Of a stretch of DNA of 40,207 bases, positions 16,706 to 24,657 are shown piece after piece (position 1 is the stretch's first letter; each line of letters opens with the position of its first letter). This DNA is from Bacilli bacterium. GTDB lineage: Bacteria; Bacillota_I; Bacilli_A; RF39; UBA660. A program made the position numbers and the translations under genes. The stretch lies in contig JAFWMN010000006.1 in NCBI GenBank assembly GCA_017513865.1, positions 66,857-107,063 on the forward strand, written 5' to 3'. A model generated the notes under the pieces. It did not search any database. It was not told the DNA's origin and saw only the letters and a program-made list of their open reading frames with translations.

Positions 16706-17814
16706 ATAGGTAAAATTAATTCCGTTAAATCATCGTTATCGGGATTTTTGATAATAATTGGTTTTATTTCGCCATTAAACATTAAAACTATTTCGCTGGA
16801 TTCTAAAGCTCTTATAGCATCCATCATAAATTTAGAATTGAAGGCTATTTTTATTTCATTATCATTATTCTTTTCCACAGTTATTTTTTCTTCTACATTT
16901 CCTATTTCCGGAATATTAGATGAAATGATAGCTTGTTTATTTTTTGTTTGGAATTTTATAGTATTTTTATCTGATTCATTTGTTAGTAATGAGGCTCTGT
17001 CTATGGCGCTATAGAAATCGTCATAGTTAACTTTCATTTCTAATTCAAATTCTTCAGGGATTAGTTTAGATGTATCTGGATATGTTCCACTTATTAATCT
17101 TGTCATCATAGTTATTTCATTAAATTTAAAAACTACTTTATTTCCGAAAATATGCATTTCAAGATTATCTTCATCATTATTCATTAATTTAATTAATTCA
17201 TTTAAATTTTTTGTTGGAATAATGATATTTGTTTTTTCACTTACTTTTTCTTCTAATTTTATCTTTTTAACAGCTAATCTATATGAATCAGTAGCAGTAC
17301 ACTCCATAATATCTTTTTCTATTTTAAAATTTATTCCAGTTAAAACTGGTCTTGTTTCACTTACAGAAGTAGCATATGCGGTTTGATTTATAATAGTTTT
17401 AAATGTTTTTTGATTTAAAATTATTGGGTTTTTATTAAATTCAAGTTCTAGATCAGGAAATTCATTTACATTACTACAATTTAAAGTAAATGATGAATTA
17501 GTTGTTGTTATATATAGTTTAGCATCAATAACTTCTTCTAAATTAATATTTTCATCTGGGAGTTTTCTTACTATATCATATATATATTTTCCAGAAACAA
17601 CTATTTCCCCTAAAGTATCTATTTTTTTTATAAACATTTTATCAATAAAAGTTTTTATTGATATTTCATTATCTGTACTCATTAAATATAAACCGTCTTC
17701 AGTTAATTCAAACTTTATACAGTTTAAAATAGGTCTTAAGTTTTTTGTAGAAATACCTCTTATTACATAGTTTAAATGTTCTAAAAGAACGTTTTGTTTT
17801 ATTTCAAGTTTCAT
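16693..17814 (-). CDS. dnaN: DNA polymerase III beta sliding clamp
   Basis: 373 aa, three repeated clamp domains of about 120 residues. Family landmarks: ISTKNLRPILNCI in domain 1, ATSVSETRPVLTGINF in domain 2, C-terminal ILPIRTY (usual LPxR). The ATG at 17814 has a GGAGAATA Shine-Dalgarno. It follows dnaA after a 142-bp gap with two DnaA boxes. Confidence 0.97.
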   Translation of the reverse strand: MKLEIKQNVLLEHLNYVIRGISTKNLRPILNCIKFELTEDGLYLMSTDNEISIKTFIDKMFIKKIDTLGEIVVSGKYIYDIVRKLPDENINLEEVIDAKLYITTTNSSFTLNCSNVNEFPDLELEFNKNPIILNQKTFKTIINQTAYATSVSETRPVLTGINFKIEKDIMECTATDSYRLAVKKIKLEEKVSEKTNIIIPTKNLNELIKLMNNDEDNLEMHIFGNKVVFKFNEITMMTRLISGTYPDTSKLIPEEFELEMKVNYDDFYSAIDRASLLTNESDKNTIKFQTKNKQAIISSNIPEIGNVEEKITVEKNNDNEIKIAFNSKFMMDAIRALESSEIVLMFNGEIKPIIIKNPDNDDLTELILPIRTY

Positions 17815-17956
17815 ATTTATTCTCCTTTTTTATTTATAAGTTTATTTTTTATTATTGATGTGGATAAAGTGGAAAAGTTAAAATATTTCTTTAATTATTG
17901 ATTTTATCGTATGTTGATTTTTATTTTTTAAATGTGGATAAGTTTGTTTTTTTCAC
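17815..17956. promoter_or_regulatory. dnaA-dnaN intergenic region with two DnaA boxes
   Basis: Two exact DnaA boxes (TGTGGATAA, complement TTATCCACA) at 17859-17867 and 17933-17941. In Bacillus the dnaA-dnaN gap is the unwinding part of a bipartite oriC, so this may be the second origin subregion or a dnaN control site. A third perfect box lies inside the dnaA coding region near 18709-18719. Confidence 0.75.
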
Positions 17957-19309
17957 TTATTTAATCATATTAATTATTTTAGATATTTCAACTTCTAGAT
18001 TTTTATCTTTTTTTAATTCCCTTTTTATTTTAGCAACTGAATGCATAACAGTTGTATGATCTTTACCACCAAATTCACTTCCTATTTTAGGTAATGATTC
18101 TTTTAGGTGGGTTCTACATATATACATGCCTATTTGTCTTGGTACAGCAATTTTTTTTAGTCTTTTTTTAGATTTAATATCTTCAGGGGTTATATTATAG
18201 TTATTAGCAACTAAATTAATAACTTGATCAATTTTGTTTTTTGAAATTATATTTTTACCAATATAATCTTTTAAAGCTTCGATTGCTAATTCTAGTGTTA
18301 TTTCTGAACCGTTCATGATGGTGGCATACGCAAATACTCTAGTTAAAGCACCTTCTAGTTTCCTTATATCGGTTGTACAGTTATTGGCGATATATTCTTT
18401 AACTTCTTCTGGGACAAAGCTGTCTATTTCATGGGATTTTATTTTATTATCTAATATTTTTAATCTGAGATTTAAGTCTGGTGGGAGAATATCAATTGTA
18501 AGTCCCCAATTAAATCGTGTTCGTAGTCTATCTTCTAGTTTTTTTAAATCATCTGGTGATCTATCAGAAGAAATAATTATTTGTTTATTTTGAGTGTGTA
18601 ATTCGTTAAATGTGTTGAAAAATTCTTGTTGAGTTTTACTAGCTATTTCTAGGTATTGTATGTCATCTATCATTAAAACATCAATATCTCGATATTTTCT
18701 TTTAAAATTATCCACAGCTTTAAAATTACTAGTTTCATTTCTTCTATAAATATTTAAAAAATCGTCAACAAATTTTTCACTTGTTACATATAATACTTTT
18801 TTATTTGATGTTGTAGTTATATAATTACCAATAGCGTGCATTAGATGAGTTTTTCCAAGCCCACTACTACTATATATAAATAATGGGTTATACATGGCTC
18901 CTGGTTTTTCTGCAACAGCTAATCCAATAGTTTTGGCAAATTTATTACTTTCTCCTTGAATGAAGTTATCAAAAGTATATTTTGAGTCAAGACCACTTTC
19001 AAAAAGTGATTCACTATTATCTTTTACTACTATATCATTATTATCTTTTGTTTGAGTTTCGTATTCCTCTTCAGTTACAAATTCAAATTTGAATATGGAA
19101 CCAGTAACTTCCATAAATGTTTCTTTTATAATATCTAAGTAATTTTCTTTTAAATGTTTTTTATGAACATCTAAAGGAACTAGGACAATAGCATATTCAT
19201 TATTTAAGTCAACTAGTTTTGTGTCTTTGAACCAAGTTTGAAATAGAATGGGTTTTAATTTAATTTCAATTTTTGATAGAAAGACATTCCACATATTTTC
19301 AAGATCCAT
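17957..19309 (-). CDS. dnaA: chromosomal replication initiator DnaA
   Basis: 450 aa. Domain I at 1-80 (WFKDTKLVDL), short variable domain II (~85-108), AAA+ domain III with Walker A SSSGLGKT at 147-154 and Walker B DVLMIDDIQYL, and domain IV helix-turn-helix signature GGKDHTTVMHS at 414-424 that reads DnaA boxes. ATG at 19309, with GGGGGA 8 nt upstream. It is transcribed away from oriC, divergent from rpmH. Confidence 0.98.
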   Translation of the reverse strand: MDLENMWNVFLSKIEIKLKPILFQTWFKDTKLVDLNNEYAIVLVPLDVHKKHLKENYLDIIKETFMEVTGSIFKFEFVTEEEYETQTKDNNDIVVKDNSESLFESGLDSKYTFDNFIQGESNKFAKTIGLAVAEKPGAMYNPLFIYSSSGLGKTHLMHAIGNYITTTSNKKVLYVTSEKFVDDFLNIYRRNETSNFKAVDNFKRKYRDIDVLMIDDIQYLEIASKTQQEFFNTFNELHTQNKQIIISSDRSPDDLKKLEDRLRTRFNWGLTIDILPPDLNLRLKILDNKIKSHEIDSFVPEEVKEYIANNCTTDIRKLEGALTRVFAYATIMNGSEITLELAIEALKDYIGKNIISKNKIDQVINLVANNYNITPEDIKSKKRLKKIAVPRQIGMYICRTHLKESLPKIGSEFGGKDHTTVMHSVAKIKRELKKDKNLEVEISKIINMIK

Positions 19310-19739
19310 ACTATCTTCCCCCTACAATATTTCCAATCTACCTTCATTTTACATTATTTTTACGTATTTTTCTATAAAAACTGTGGAAAAAGTTAAAAAA
19401 AGTTATCAACAGGGAAATTTATATTATTATTTTTTATTTTTTTAGAGTTTTTCACAGCAAATGTGGATTAATATTTTTGCACTTTTGGGGATATTTTTTA
19501 TTTTTTAACATATGTTTAAAAGTGTTCTTTTTTGTTCAATTTAAGGCTTTTTTTTAGTGGAAAAAATGTTTATAGTTAAAAACTGAACGTTTGTTTTTGT
19601 GATTATTTTCTTACTTGCATTTTAAGAAAAATAGTGTATAATGCTTTTTTTTATATTGTGGATAATTAAAATGTTTGACAAAAAGTCCTTTTATCTATAT
19701 AATTAAATCGCTGTGTGAAATTGATTAGGAGGTGATACC
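19310..19739. other. oriC: replication origin oriC (dnaA-rpmH intergenic region)
   Basis: A 430-bp gene-free gap between divergent dnaA and rpmH. DnaA-box matches: TGTGGAAAA 19382-19390, TTATCAACA 19403-19411, TTTTTCACA 19448-19456, TGTGGATTA 19462-19470, TGTGGATAA 19657-19665 (the last perfect). Between the second and third lies an all A/T tract (about 19416-19445) suited as unwinding element. Flanking genes all diverge from it, consistent with the bidirectional start point. Confidence 0.85.
19675..19703 (+). promoter_or_regulatory. strong sigma-A promoter of rpmH
   Basis: Consensus -35 TTGACA (19675-19680), 17-bp spacer, consensus -10 TATAAT (19698-19703). It lies 10 bp after a perfect DnaA box (19657-19665), so DnaA binding could affect it. 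Confidence 0.92.
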
Positions 19740-19862
19740 ATGAAAAGAACTTGGCAACCTAATAAAAGAAAAAGAAGTAAAAGTATGGGTTTTTTTGCAC
19801 GTATTAAATCTGGTATAGTAAATAAAAGAAGAAAAAAAGGCCGTAAGGTACTTTCTCGTTAA
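19740..19862 (+). CDS. rpmH: 50S ribosomal protein bL34
   Basis: 40 aa, read by eye from ATG at 19740 (Shine-Dalgarno AGGAGGTGATACC). Start [14 protein letters not shown] and end [11 protein letters not shown] are the bL34 signatures. The usual length is 44-46 aa; the missing residues are in the middle, where the typical NGRKVLAAR stretch is shortened to SGIVNKR. Located beside oriC and before rnpA, as in nearly all bacteria. Confidence 0.96.
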   Translation: MKRTWQPNKRKRSKSMGFFARIKSGIVNKRRKKGRKVLSR

Positions 19863-19864
19863 AA

Positions 19865-19892
19865 AAAGCTACTGCCCTTTGGTAGTGGCTTT
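19865..19892 (+). terminator. hairpin between rpmH and rnpA
   Basis: A 12-bp stem with two G-U pairs (AAAGCTACTGCC with GGTAGTGGCTTT) and loop CTTT, just after the rpmH stop. The following bases (ATTGTTAATAA) are not a strong T run, so it is likely a partial terminator or processing site that keeps rpmH expression above rnpA. Confidence 0.65.
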
Positions 19893-19918
19893 ATTGTTAA
19901 TAATAAGAGAGTGATATT

Positions 19919-20266
19919 ATGAAAAAGATAAATATTGTTAAAAATAGTAGAGATTTTGATAGTATAATAAAAAATAATAAGTCTTTTAAATATAAAGATT
20001 ATATATTTTACGTAGTTAGAAATATTTCTTCTGTTTATAAATTTGGGATAGCAGTTCCTAAAAAAATAGGATCAGCTGTTATACGGAATAAAATAAAAAG
20101 AAGAATAAAAAGTATTCTTGATAAAAAAGACTATAAAAATGATTTTAATTGTATTATAATAGTTGGTAAGGGAATTCTAACTAAAAGTTTTGAAGAGATG
20201 AGTAATAATCTTTATGATGCTTTAGCTAAGTTAGATTTACTAAAGGAGAATAGTGATGAAAAATAA
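19919..20266 (+). CDS. rnpA: ribonuclease P protein component
   Basis: 115 aa. Basic protein with the RNR signature in IRNKIKRRIKSIL (about 58-70) and the FxxY-type N-terminal region KNSRDFDSIIKNNKSF. Binds the RNase P RNA (not in the window) to process tRNA 5' ends. The last codons overlap the yidC start by 11 bp. Confidence 0.95.
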   Translation: MKKINIVKNSRDFDSIIKNNKSFKYKDYIFYVVRNISSVYKFGIAVPKKIGSAVIRNKIKRRIKSILDKKDYKNDFNCIIIVGKGILTKSFEEMSNNLYDALAKLDLLKENSDEK

Positions 20267-21251
20267 AAAAATGAAAAAGATTATATTATTGTGTTTTATT
20301 TGTTTTCTTACTTTGTCTTTAACAGGTTGTACAAAATATGTTAAAGATAAAAAAGGAAGAGCTGTTAAGGAACCAACTACTGGTCAAACTCTTGCTTCTA
20401 ATATTTTGTGTAAGCCAACAAATAAGGATGTTATAAAAACTTATAAGAAAAATAAAGTAAATATTGATAAATTAACTACATGTTCTAAATTTACACCTGC
20501 TAGTGGTAAATATAATGGACTTTGGGAAAGTTTATTTATTAAACCTTTAAGTTTTATAATAATTAAAATCGGAAGAATATTAGAAAATTATGGTTTAGCA
20601 ATTATTGCTGTTACTTTACTTATAAGATTAATAATTTTTCCAATTAGTCAAAAATCGGCTATGCAATCTGAAAATATGAAATTTGCTCAAAAAGATTTAG
20701 AAAAATTAGAAAAGAAATATAAAGGTCGCGATAGTCAAGAGGATCAAATGAAAAAAGCTCAAGAGATGATGACTATTTATAAAAAATATAATATTAATCC
20801 AATGAGTGGATGTCTATTTGCTTTTATTCAAATGCCTTTGTTTTTTGCGTTTTTGGAAAGTTTAAATAGATTACCAATTGTTTTTGAAGGTAAATTTTTA
20901 GGTTATAATTTAGGTGCTAGTCCTTTTGTTAAAATATTTGGCAGTTCACTTAGTTTTGGAAAATTAATTGATAGCTTTGGAAATGGAACTTGGATTTATT
21001 TACTTTTACCAATTCTTGTTGGTTTAGCTACTTTCTTCTCATTTAAATTAAATTCAGGAGTAAGTGGTGGTTCTGAAGAACAACAGGATCAAATGAAGAC
21101 AATGATGAATGTGATGCTTGTATTTATTATATTTACTTCATTTACAATGCCAGTAAGTATTATCTTATACTGGGTAACAGGAAGTTTATTTACAGTTATT
21201 CAAGCATATATAATAAGGAGGAAAAAAGATGGTTCTAGAAGTAGTAAGTAA
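20256..21251 (+). CDS. yidC: membrane protein insertase YidC (OxaA/SpoIIIJ type)
   Basis: 331 aa from ATG at 20256 (a GTG directly before it is less well spaced from GGAG). Lipoprotein signal peptide with lipobox LTGC, Cys25 as lipidated residue. The conserved insertase core begins near 85 (SFIIIKIGRILENYGLAI), with the positively charged membrane-groove region LIRLIIFPISQKSAMQSE, and further helices to the C-terminal basic tail RRKKDGSRSSK. It inserts membrane proteins alone or with Sec. Overlaps jag by 23 bp. Confidence 0.95.
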   Translation: MKNKKMKKIILLCFICFLTLSLTGCTKYVKDKKGRAVKEPTTGQTLASNILCKPTNKDVIKTYKKNKVNIDKLTTCSKFTPASGKYNGLWESLFIKPLSFIIIKIGRILENYGLAIIAVTLLIRLIIFPISQKSAMQSENMKFAQKDLEKLEKKYKGRDSQEDQMKKAQEMMTIYKKYNINPMSGCLFAFIQMPLFFAFLESLNRLPIVFEGKFLGYNLGASPFVKIFGSSLSFGKLIDSFGNGTWIYLLLPILVGLATFFSFKLNSGVSGGSEEQQDQMKTMMNVMLVFIIFTSFTMPVSIILYWVTGSLFTVIQAYIIRRKKDGSRSSK

Positions 21252-21855
21252 TGAATCAAAGAATGAAGAGGAATCATTAAATAAATGTTTAGAAGATTTA
21301 AATGTTAATTTAAATGAGGTATATTATTATACAGAAGCGGCTGAAGGTGGCTTATTTAGTAAGAAAAAATATACAACATATATGACTACGAAGTATGCGG
21401 TTAAGGAATATGTTAAAAACTTTTTAAGTGATTTAGCAAAAAATATGAATACTTCTTTTAATACGGAGGTTAATGAATCAGAAGGCGTTATTTCGGCTAT
21501 TATAGTAACTGATAATAATGCTGTATTAATAGGTAAAGATGGTAGTACTTTAAGCGCGATTCAAACAATTTTAAGACAAGCAATTAGAAATTTTGGAAAT
21601 TTTGGAATTAAAGTTAATTTAGATGTTGCTGGTTATAAAGCAAAAAAAGAAAGAAATTTAGCTTATGAAGTTAAAAAAATAGCTAAGGAAGTAATTAAAA
21701 CGAAAGTAGATGCTAAATTAGATCCAATGAATTCTTATGAAAGAAGAATAGTTCATACTGTTTTAGCTGATTTCAAGAATATTGAAACTAAGAGCGAAGG
21801 TGAAGAACCTAACAGATATACAGTAATTAAATATAAAGAAAGTGAACAAGAATAA
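21229..21855 (+). CDS. khpB: RNA-binding protein KhpB (Jag/SpoIIIJ-associated)
   Basis: 208 aa. Jag-N domain at the start (EEESLNKCLEDLNV), a type II KH domain near 100-120 with VLIGKDGSTLSAIQ, and a C-terminal R3H domain with NSYERRIVHTVLAD. Acts as an RNA chaperone with KhpA. The Shine-Dalgarno AAGGAGG lies inside the end of yidC. Confidence 0.93.
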   Translation: MVLEVVSNESKNEEESLNKCLEDLNVNLNEVYYYTEAAEGGLFSKKKYTTYMTTKYAVKEYVKNFLSDLAKNMNTSFNTEVNESEGVISAIIVTDNNAVLIGKDGSTLSAIQTILRQAIRNFGNFGIKVNLDVAGYKAKKERNLAYEVKKIAKEVIKTKVDAKLDPMNSYERRIVHTVLADFKNIETKSEGEEPNRYTVIKYKESEQE

Positions 21856-21880
21856 TTTGTTCACTTTTTATTTTTTCCTT
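21841..21880. terminator. bidirectional terminator between jag and cold-shock gene
   Basis: AGTGAACAA (21841-21849) and TTGTTCACT (21857-21865) form a 9-bp stem around the jag stop, followed by a T-rich run on the plus strand and a T-rich run on the minus strand as well. It separates convergent genes. Confidence 0.85.
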
Positions 21881-22094
21881 TTTTTAAAACTTTTGTTTTT
21901 AAAGCATGGTATATATTATTTTTCTTGGCAAGATTAAATGTAACGAGATCTTCATTATTTAGTTCTTGAAGTTCTTCTAAATAAATTTTATGAACAAAAA
22001 TTGGAAAATCTAATTCATCACTGATGATAATTCCATAATCATTTTTTTTATCATACCATTTTACTTTTCCCTCATATATTTTATCTTGTTCCAT
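21861..22094 (-). CDS. divergent cold-shock-domain protein
   Basis: 77 aa. GKVKWYDKKNDYGII (9-23) aligns with the CSD opening GxVKWFNxxKGFGFI; the second RNP motif VFVH is represented by IFVH. The aromatic positions of RNP1 are changed (Phe to Tyr or Ile), so nucleic acid binding is possible but may be altered. Last gene of a minus-strand operon that is head-on to replication; its start overlaps the end of the 722-aa gene by 14 bp. Stop codon is TGA. Confidence 0.72.
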   Translation of the reverse strand: MEQDKIYEGKVKWYDKKNDYGIIISDELDFPIFVHKIYLEELQELNNEDLVTFNLAKKNNIYHALKTKVLKKGKNKK

Positions 22095-24249
22095 ATGAAT
22101 CCTCTCCTATATCTTGCGTAGGTAATGTGTCTAATAGATTTTCCTCTAGTTCTCCGCTTTTAATATTTTTCTTTAATATTTCTAATGCTTGAGCTATTTC
22201 TTCCCTACTATCTTCTTCATTTAATGTTTTTTTAACGATATTTCCATCTGTTAGAATGCCTATAAACCAATCTTGTCCATATATAATTAATGTGTAATCT
22301 TCTATATCTATTTTTTCAAATGAATCTTTTCCATCTACCATAAATGTAATTCTATTTAGTAAGTTATTTGCCTCTTCAATTTCATTTTTTGTTGTTTGCT
22401 GTGGATCTAATAACTTCATTGGTTTTCTTGCATCTTTGTATATGGCATTGACTTTGAAATCTCGTGGTTTGGTATAATCATCTGAAGTTCCAAGAATTAT
22501 TTGGGTTTTGGCATCTGTGTATAAGTCTTTTGGTAAAAATTGTTCATTTTTATCTAGTATTTTTTTAAATCGAAGATTTATATCACTATTACCTTTCCCT
22601 ACTGTTACAAGTTCAATTTTTTCATTATTATTTTCGTTTTCTTTGGAAACACTTATTATTTGATCTGCAGCTTGTTCATAAATTTTAAATAGCTTATTAT
22701 CTTCAAGTCTTGATACCCCAGCTGTTTCAATGTTATCAAAGCAGACGGTATTTCCTCTTCGCCAAACCCAGCTTTGAGCAACTATTTTACCATCTTTTTT
22801 TATGACAAAAATTCTACTATCTTCGTTTGTACAAGCATGCTTTAGTGAATCTTCGCTTTCTCCACCAAACGTAAAACAGCAATATGTTATATAACCAACA
22901 GCCATTTGCATGGAATCAGTTATATCTAACATTTCATATTCATATTCATCGGCTTTTCCTGTTATTTTTGGAATACTTGATCTATCTCTTTTTTTCATTT
23001 CTAAGAAAGTTGTTATGGCATCGTTGACGTCACTTAGTGGGAAGTTTTTAAGCTTAATTAAAAATTCTAATTCTTTAGCTTGTGGTGGTAAGATAACTGT
23101 CATATCTTTCATTTGTTCTATTATCGCTTCTATTGTTATTTGTCCACCGAGTAATTCATAATATAATTTCCATTCATTTATTAATTTTTCCATTGAAAGA
23201 TCTTCATTTGAAATTTGACCTGATAATATTTTTCTTATATTGGCATTTGGGTTATTTATGCCACTTCCAAATAGAAAATTTACTAAGGCTTTTTGAACAT
23301 CATTATGTACTGGTCCTGTATTGGTTACTACATAATCTTCATTTACTGTACATAAACTAAATAGATTAAATAAATCATTTTTAGAAAATTTTCCATATTT
23401 TCCTTCTAATAGTTCTTGTGTTCGCTGTTTGCCAAAAACCACGTATAAAGTTGCGATAGAATCAGCCATTTCTTCTTCAGAATAGTCATGGCCTTCTTCG
23501 TATTCCATATTGTTTGCTAATTTTTGAAGGCGTCTTACTTCTTTAACATTTATATTTTTGATTTGCTGTAAAGAGAGGACGGAAAGACTAATATTTCCAA
23601 GTTTGGCCATTGATATTATTTGTGTTGGTTTTCCTATAGCTGATGTTAAAGCTGTCATAAAAGTAATATTTATATTGTTTTGTTTTAAATGACGATTAGT
23701 AGTTTGATTAATTGAATTTATAATAAGTTCTTTATCTTCATCTGAAAAGGTACTTTGTTTTATTTTTTCACACATTTTGCTGCTAAGCAATAAAACAATT
23801 CTTTTTTTAAATTCTTCATCTTCTATATCATCAATATTCATGGCAATTATCCATATACTATTTCTTGTCAACAGATAATCTAATAATTGTTCAATATTAT
23901 TATCATTAATAAAATTTTTTTTAAATAAAGTTAAATAAAGACTTGGCTCGAAAAATTCTTGTTCAAACAGGGCAATATCATCCAAATTATCTTTTAAATA
24001 GTCAGTGACAAAGTCATTATAAAAATCAGGATCATGTGAGGCGACTGCTTCTAATAAAGAAGAAGCCTTAAAATATTCTTCTGAATCGTTATCAGATTTT
24101 AAACCCTCTATTAAAAATTTTATTATTTTTGTTCTGTTTTTAAATAGTGTGTTCATACAGAAGTTAATTAATATATCAGAATCTATTTGTCTTTCTGTCA
24201 TACCTTCTAAATATTTTAGACACATTTTTTCTAAAAATGTTAATTCCAT
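22081..24249 (-). CDS. large protein of unknown function, possible GNAT-like C-terminal domain
   Basis: 722 aa, acidic, no signal peptide or membrane helix. Residues 1-420 look all-helical. Around 440-585 a different alpha/beta region contains YITYCCFTFGGESEDSL, DGKIVAQSWVWRRG (486-499) and FDNIE (504-508), then an amphipathic helix and the strand KIELVTVGKG; this strand-helix-strand pattern resembles an N-acetyltransferase (GNAT) fold, but I cannot confirm it. The last ~110 residues form a separate domain with DYTLIIYGQDWFIGILTDG. The ATG overlaps the stop of the upstream 104-codon frame (TAATG), implying coupling. The gene and its partners interrupt the usual jag-mnmE order. Confidence 0.7.
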   Translation of the reverse strand: MELTFLEKMCLKYLEGMTERQIDSDILINFCMNTLFKNRTKIIKFLIEGLKSDNDSEEYFKASSLLEAVASHDPDFYNDFVTDYLKDNLDDIALFEQEFFEPSLYLTLFKKNFINDNNIEQLLDYLLTRNSIWIIAMNIDDIEDEEFKKRIVLLLSSKMCEKIKQSTFSDEDKELIINSINQTTNRHLKQNNINITFMTALTSAIGKPTQIISMAKLGNISLSVLSLQQIKNINVKEVRRLQKLANNMEYEEGHDYSEEEMADSIATLYVVFGKQRTQELLEGKYGKFSKNDLFNLFSLCTVNEDYVVTNTGPVHNDVQKALVNFLFGSGINNPNANIRKILSGQISNEDLSMEKLINEWKLYYELLGGQITIEAIIEQMKDMTVILPPQAKELEFLIKLKNFPLSDVNDAITTFLEMKKRDRSSIPKITGKADEYEYEMLDITDSMQMAVGYITYCCFTFGGESEDSLKHACTNEDSRIFVIKKDGKIVAQSWVWRRGNTVCFDNIETAGVSRLEDNKLFKIYEQAADQIISVSKENENNNEKIELVTVGKGNSDINLRFKKILDKNEQFLPKDLYTDAKTQIILGTSDDYTKPRDFKVNAIYKDARKPMKLLDPQQTTKNEIEEANNLLNRITFMVDGKDSFEKIDIEDYTLIIYGQDWFIGILTDGNIVKKTLNEEDSREEIAQALEILKKNIKSGELEENLLDTLPTQDIGEDSYGTR

Positions 24250-24563
24250 TATATCACCTCAAAGGATATTTTTTTATATTTTAGTTCATCTAAAATTGTA
24301 TTTAAAAAAGTGATAATTATTCTTTTTATATATTCATTTTTTTCAATATTTACTTTTGAATATTCTAAAGTAAATATTTTATATAATAATGTTACAAGAT
24401 AATATTCAGCGTCGTTTTTAGCTTCTATATTTTGATAATTTAGTAGATAATCATTTATTTTATTTAAATCTAAACTATAATTTAGATTATTTAGTAATGC
24501 ATTTACATCTTTAAGATGAATTACTATTTCTCTATAAATACTATTTCTTTGATTTAAGTTGAT
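24249..24563 (-). CDS. 104-codon open frame with non-canonical start (hypothetical)
   Basis: Read by eye. The frame upstream of the 722-aa gene is open from a TGA at 24570-24572 to TAA at 24249-24251 and contains no ATG, GTG or TTG start. It looks coding: varied composition (NLNYSLDLNKINDYLLNYQN, AKNDAEYYLVTLLYKIF), helical, and its stop overlaps the next ATG. A good Shine-Dalgarno AGGTGAGGG (24568-24576) sits 4-7 nt before an ATC codon (24561-24563), the start assumed here; an ATT nine codons inside is another choice. Alternatives: a frameshifted or 5'-degraded gene. No family recognised. Confidence 0.5.
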   Translation of the reverse strand: MNLNQRNSIYREIVIHLKDVNALLNNLNYSLDLNKINDYLLNYQNIEAKNDAEYYLVTLLYKIFTLEYSKVNIEKNEYIKRIIITFLNTILDELKYKKISFEVI

Positions 24564-24615
24564 AAGCCCTCACCTACTTTATCAACATTATAGTAAATAA
24601 TAAAAATAAATTCAA
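24558..24615 (-). promoter_or_regulatory. promoter and inverted repeat of the head-on operon
   Basis: -35 TTGAAT (24610-24615), 17-bp spacer, -10 TATAAT (24587-24592). Directly downstream, covering the expected start point, is a perfect 8-bp inverted repeat (TTATCAAC and GTTGATAA at 24579-24586 and 24558-24565) with a 13-nt loop that holds the Shine-Dalgarno. It could be a repressor operator or an RNA hairpin that presents or hides the ribosome site. Confidence 0.7.
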
Positions 24616-24638
24616 GATTACGCTAAATATGGTATAAT
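24611..24638 (+). promoter_or_regulatory. divergent promoter of HD-domain gene and mnmE
   Basis: Extended -10 TGGTATAAT (TATAAT at 24633-24638) with a weak -35 TTCAAG (24611-24616), 16-bp spacer. This -35 overlaps the -35 of the opposite promoter, so the two promoters should compete for RNA polymerase. Confidence 0.65.
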
Positions 24639-24657
24639 ACATGGCGGAGATGATTTT

